DNA of 64,000 bases from Methanocella_A sp049676595 (lineage in GTDB: Archaea > Halobacteriota > Methanocellia > Methanocellales > Methanocellaceae). Each line of letters starts with the position of its first letter. Within the stretch, counting starts at the first letter, position 1. Position numbers and translations under genes: made by a program. The notes below the pieces were generated by a model, which was given only the letters and a program-made list of their open reading frames with translations, was not told where the DNA came from and did no database searches. Below are positions 60,711 through 64,000 of this stretch, one piece after another. The DNA is taken from the NCBI RefSeq assembly GCF_049676595.1, contig NZ_CP187259.1:2232001-2296000 (forward strand), read 5' to 3'.

Positions 60711-61388
60711 ATGAGGCGGCCGTACGTGGAAGTCATATCGGAGATGACCGTAGATGGCAAGCTCACGCTAAAGCGGGGCCTGTCCAGCAAGATCATCATG
60801 GGCCTGATGGACGAGCATAGCCACTATTTCTTACACAAAAAACGATCAGAGTTCGACGCGATCATGGTAGGCAGCAACACCATAAAGATCGACAACTCTA
60901 TCCTGACTAACCGGCTCGCCCCCGGCAAAAGCCCGATCCGCGTCATACCTTGCTCTGACGGCTCCATACCGCTGACAGCAAACGTGCTCAATAAAGATGC
61001 TCCCACGCTGATCTGCGTCTCGGAAAAAGCCGATGCCTGCCAGGTAGAGGCAATCAGGAATGCCGGCGTGGAAATCGCGGTCTGCGGCCGGGACAGGATT
61101 GACATCGACCTGCTAATGGATACCCTCTACGCCCGGGGAATCCGGCGGCTGATGGTGGAAGGCGGACCGACGCTGATATGGCAGCTGATCAGCCGCCAGA
61201 TGATCGACCACATCACTCTGATCCAGATCCCGTATATCATAGGCGGAGACAGTACGCCTTCCCTGGTAGGCGGTCCCGGCGTCGACAGCATCGACAGCGT
61301 AGTGCAAGTAGACCTGACAGCGTTCTACAAAGTAGGAAACCACCTGATCACAGAGTACGATCTGCACTACAATGGTCAAAATGAGTGA
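60711..61388 (+). CDS. 2,5-diamino-6-ribosylamino-pyrimidinone 5'-phosphate reductase (RIB7/ArfC type)
   Basis: A 225-residue RibD-C-type reductase. RRPYVEVISEMTVDGKLTL at the start, EFDAIMVGSNTIKIDN, and VEGGPTLIWQLI (NADPH-binding loop and glycines) fit the archaeal and fungal RIB7 enzyme, which reduces the ribosyl pyrimidine in riboflavin and F420 synthesis. It lacks the bacterial deaminase domain, as expected for archaea. It ends at TGA 61386-61388, directly abutting the stop of the convergent receiver gene. Confidence 0.93.
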   Translation: MRRPYVEVISEMTVDGKLTLKRGLSSKIIMGLMDEHSHYFLHKKRSEFDAIMVGSNTIKIDNSILTNRLAPGKSPIRVIPCSDGSIPLTANVLNKDAPTLICVSEKADACQVEAIRNAGVEIAVCGRDRIDIDLLMDTLYARGIRRLMVEGGPTLIWQLISRQMIDHITLIQIPYIIGGDSTPSLVGGPGVDSIDSVVQVDLTAFYKVGNHLITEYDLHYNGQNE

Positions 61389-61760
61389 TTAAGCCCTGGG
61401 CAGGTACTTCTGCACTTCTGCGGTCAGTTTCGCCATACTGAAAGGCTTTTCCAGGATGCCGGCAAAAAGCGCCGGGTCGATCTCGGACGGGGATAGAATA
61501 CGCCCGGAGATTAGAACAATCGGAGCAGTATTTGTCTGCCCGGACCCCTTGATCTTTTTAGCGAAGTCCATACCGTCCATGTCTGGCAGTGTCAGGTCAA
61601 GCAACACGAGATCGGGTGAGTACTCATTGTATAGCTTGATACCACCCACGCCGGTAGTAGCGTAGCGGACTTCGTGGCCTTTGTGGGTTAAAGCCATCTG
61701 GATAAGCTCGCAAATTCCGATCTCATCGTCTACGACCAGTACTTTTGCCAATTTCAACAC
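61389..61760 (-). CDS. stand-alone response-regulator receiver protein 2
   Basis: A 123-residue CheY-like receiver with VLVVDDEIGI, the phosphorylation aspartate in LVLLDLTLPDMDG, IVLISGR and the lysine in ILEKPFSMAKL. No output domain. TATA-like sequence lies upstream near 61850. It converges with the RIB7 gene with no spacer between stops, so transcripts of both must read into each other. Its kinase is not in the window. Confidence 0.9.
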   Translation of the reverse strand: MLKLAKVLVVDDEIGICELIQMALTHKGHEVRYATTGVGGIKLYNEYSPDLVLLDLTLPDMDGMDFAKKIKGSGQTNTAPIVLISGRILSPSEIDPALFAGILEKPFSMAKLTAEVQKYLPRA

Positions 61761-61915
61761 CTGCAGTACAGCTCCGCTACAGGGGCTGCCGAGTTACACT
61801 TACGTGATATATTATTCCATTATAGATAAAACTTCACATAAGCAAAATATATATGTGAGATTGGCACAGTTTTTAGAAAATAAAACGAACATTATTCCTT
61901 TTACTGGTGGCAACG

Positions 61916-63295
61916 ATGGACATTGAAGGCTACGCGAAGAGAGGTCTGGCGAAGCGAGACCCTGATCTGCTGGAAAAGTTGACCGACCGTATTCTCGAGA
62001 TCAAGAGCATCTCGAGGGATAGCGCCGAAAGGCTGGCTGGTGCCGTAATCACCGAAGCAAAGGCGACGCTTGACGTCAAGGACGATATCATCGCGATGCA
62101 GCCTTGCGGCGTAACCATGGGAGAGTTCGGCGTGGGCTCCCGCGGGCGCGGAGACTTCTACGCCCACAAAAAAATCGCCGAGGTCATCGGCAAGACCGAC
62201 GCAGTGTGCGACTCGGGCCAGATGGACGACTCCGGCGTAGTCAAAGCGGGCGGCAAGTTTGTGGTGGTCACGGTAGACGGAATGCATTCGAGGCTCTCGG
62301 ACTTCCCCTTCCTGGCCGGCTTCCACGTGACCAGGGCATCGCTCCGGGATCTGTACGTCATGGGCGCAAAGCCCGTTGCCCTATTATCTGATATCCACGT
62401 GGCCGACGATGGTGACGTGTCGAAGATCTTCGACTACACCGCAGGCATTACCACTGTATCGGACCTCATCGGCGTACCGCTGATCACAGGAAGCACGCTG
62501 CGCATCGGCGGAGACATGGTCATCGGCGAGCGCATGACCGGCTGCGTAGGCGCCGTCGGTGTGGCAGAAGAGCTTACCGCCCGCATTCAGTCCAGGCCGG
62601 GCGACGTCGTCATGGTCAGCGAAGGCGCAGGCGGAGGCACGGTCTCTACGACAGCGCTATACTTCGGCATGCATGACGTGGTCGAGAAAACCCTGAACGT
62701 CAAGTTCCTCGAAGCATGCAAGGCACTCTTCGACCACAACCTGATCGGCAAAATCCACGCCATGACCGACGTGACCAACGGCGGCATCAGGGGAGACGCG
62801 TACGAGATCGCCGGCACGGCAAACGTCAAGCTGGTCTTCCGGGAGGAGAAACTCCGGAAGCTGGTCGAGCCCACGGTACTGCAGATGCTGGAGACCCTCA
62901 AGATCGACTACCTGGGCGTATCGCTGGACGCACTGCTGATCATCGCCCCAAGGGAGAACGCTGAAGAGATCATGAGCGCGGTCCGCAGCAGAGGAGTCGC
63001 CATCGACATCGTCGGCGAGGTAAAGGAAGGCAGCGGCGCCTATATCGTGATCAACGGCGAGGAAAAGGACTTCACCCCCAGGTTCAGAGAGTCGGCATAT
63101 ACACCTGTAAAGAAGGTAGTAGGCGAAGAAACCCCCATGACTTTCGAGGAGATGCAGCAAAAGGTCGACAAGGCCGCCATCAACGCCATTCGCAAGAAAG
63201 AGCGGATGCTGGAGCGCATCAGGAAGAACACAGGTGAAAGTGCCGTTGTAGCGGGCAGCCACCAGATGCCTGTCAATAAGATCAAGTCGGAGTAA
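61916..63295 (+). CDS. PurM/SelD/HypE-like AIR synthase-related protein
   Basis: A 459-residue member of the ATP-binding PurM/HypE/SelD superfamily. It has the glycine-rich VGSRGRGDFYAHKK region, the phosphate loop VVTVDGMHSRL, VSEGAGGGTVSTTALY, and AMTDVTNGGIRGDAYEIA, typical of the family's second domain. It is longer than HypE (about 330 residues), with an extra C-terminal helical region. It resembles archaeal COG1973 from memory. It may activate a small carboxyl or selenium compound; substrate unknown. ATG 61916 follows GGTGG with five bases between; GTG 61907 is an alternative. Confidence 0.78.
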   Translation: MDIEGYAKRGLAKRDPDLLEKLTDRILEIKSISRDSAERLAGAVITEAKATLDVKDDIIAMQPCGVTMGEFGVGSRGRGDFYAHKKIAEVIGKTDAVCDSGQMDDSGVVKAGGKFVVVTVDGMHSRLSDFPFLAGFHVTRASLRDLYVMGAKPVALLSDIHVADDGDVSKIFDYTAGITTVSDLIGVPLITGSTLRIGGDMVIGERMTGCVGAVGVAEELTARIQSRPGDVVMVSEGAGGGTVSTTALYFGMHDVVEKTLNVKFLEACKALFDHNLIGKIHAMTDVTNGGIRGDAYEIAGTANVKLVFREEKLRKLVEPTVLQMLETLKIDYLGVSLDALLIIAPRENAEEIMSAVRSRGVAIDIVGEVKEGSGAYIVINGEEKDFTPRFRESAYTPVKKVVGEETPMTFEEMQQKVDKAAINAIRKKERMLERIRKNTGESAVVAGSHQMPVNKIKSE

Positions 63296-63331
63296 GAAGC
63301 TAACGCTTCTACTCCCGCACCCATTTTTAAG

Positions 63332-64000
63332 CTATTTTTTCCTGGTCAACAGGACTATTGCTACGATGACAATTGCCAGCACGATCGCCAGCCCGCCAAT
63401 CCAGAGAACCTGCTTGCTGCTGTCCCCGGACGGGGTCGGAGCCGGAGCCGGAGTTGCAGTAGCGGCTGCAGTCGGCGACGGCACAGCCGTAGGCGTAGCA
63501 GCCGGAGTCGGAGTAGCGATGGTATACCCGGCTATCGTGACGTTCACCGGCTGGCCGGAACCGTCGAGCGTGTAGTTGATACCGGAAGCCTGATCGGCAA
63601 AGCTGGCTTCGAGATAGTAAGTATCATAAGGTATCTTAGCCAGGCTGAACGAGCCCGGTAGGCCTGTCGCATTACTGGCCGAATACGTGGGGTTGCCTGC
63701 CACCGGGTAGATCTGCATCGTGCCGTTCACCGGCTGGTACAGAGTAACTTTTGCAACCGGCACAGGCTCTCCCGCAGAATCCAGGACAATGCCGGTAATA
63801 TTACCAGTATTGACTATCGTGTAGTTTTTTGATACCCTGGTCCCAGTCCGCTTGTCCAGCAGGATAGCGGTCACCATCGCCGTACCCGGCTTTACCTGGT
63901 CATAAGTCAGGTTATAAATTGCCGTGCCGTTCTGGTTCGTCGCGACCATGGCGGAATCGGGGATATCCAGGACGGATGAGTTGTTGGATACCAGATAGAT
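63332..64000 (-). CDS. C-terminal part of a cell-surface protein, cut by the window end
   Basis: The frame is open to the right edge, so only the last 223 residues are seen. Two beta-rich domains are suggested: an Ig-like end (IYNLTYDQVKPGTAMVTAI) and a carboxypeptidase-regulatory-like domain (ITGIVLDSAGEPVPVAKVTLYQP and PGSFSLAKIPYDTYYLEASF). A Thr/Pro/Ala stalk (TPAATPTAVPSP) follows, then a membrane anchor and basic tail (LTRKK). This is the plan of archaeal S-layer-associated or adhesin proteins. The full domain set lies outside the window. Confidence 0.8.
   Translation of the reverse strand: MYLVSNNSSVLDIPDSAMVATNQNGTAIYNLTYDQVKPGTAMVTAILLDKRTGTRVSKNYTIVNTGNITGIVLDSAGEPVPVAKVTLYQPVNGTMQIYPVAGNPTYSASNATGLPGSFSLAKIPYDTYYLEASFADQASGINYTLDGSGQPVNVTIAGYTIATPTPAATPTAVPSPTAAATATPAPAPTPSGDSSKQVLWIGGLAIVLAIVIVAIVLLTRKK

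Overview
This window looks like a chromosomal segment of a methanogenic archaeon. The archaeal evidence is strong: TATA-type promoters with leaderless or GGTGA-type ribosome sites, a CCA-less tRNA-Cys, an archaeal-type prolyl-tRNA synthetase, NreA with a PCNA-binding tail, CofD of the F420 pathway, an archaeal-type riboflavin-pathway reductase, a PurM/HypE-like protein, DUF2769 and DUF2551 proteins, Amt/GlnK pairs behind GGAA-N6-TTCC-like sites, and UbiD/UbiX proteins that fit the archaeal mevalonate route. Gene content and base composition would suit Methanocellales, but that is from memory and was not tested. No phage, IS transposase, CRISPR or rRNA is visible. Layout: 1-3.9 kb holds a zinc-ribbon protein, a MazG-like enzyme, a DEAD-box helicase and two unknown proteins. 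4.1-8.7 kb holds two amt-glnK ammonium operons around a divergent ribbon-helix-helix protein. 8.8-14.5 kb holds a CPBP membrane protein, a KGG-type small protein, two tandem MFS transporters, two rhodanese proteins and a DUF2769 protein. 14.5-16.6 kb is an NreA/radical-SAM repair pair. 17.4-27.1 kb holds cis-prenyltransferase, radical SAM, UbiD, an S2P-like protease, tRNA-Cys, an E1-like enzyme, UbiX/LpdD/HD and CofD. 27.9-38.5 kb is a monovalent cation island: four cation/proton antiporter-type proteins, two TrkH and one TrkA. 38.6-50.8 kb holds pirins, ProS, an MFS pump, a CopB ATPase, prephenate dehydratase, an anion/arsenite-type permease, a REC protein and a cysteine-cluster protein. 50.9-64 kb holds HtrA, ATP sulfurylase, a surface protein, a CinA-like protein, an MgtE/CBS/PRC protein, an M29-like peptidase, small regulators, a DUF62 protein, RIB7, a second REC protein, a HypE-like protein and a surface protein cut by the window end. 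Links between genes: the two Amt/GlnK pairs are a nitrogen module probably under NrpR. UbiX and LpdD would supply and support prenyl-FMN for the UbiD decarboxylase, probably in isoprenoid synthesis together with the nearby cis-prenyltransferase. TrkA/TrkH and the antiporters set K+/Na+/H+ balance. The least explained signals are (i) a folded 5' leader of trkH1 that looks like a riboswitch, (ii) four families of long intergenic hairpins made of short quasi-tandem units, one with a second hairpin element inserted into it, and (iii) three reading frames (amt1, ubiX, 3125) whose expected start is ATA or ACG, with no ATG/GTG/TTG available. All family names come from reading sequence motifs; no database search was run.
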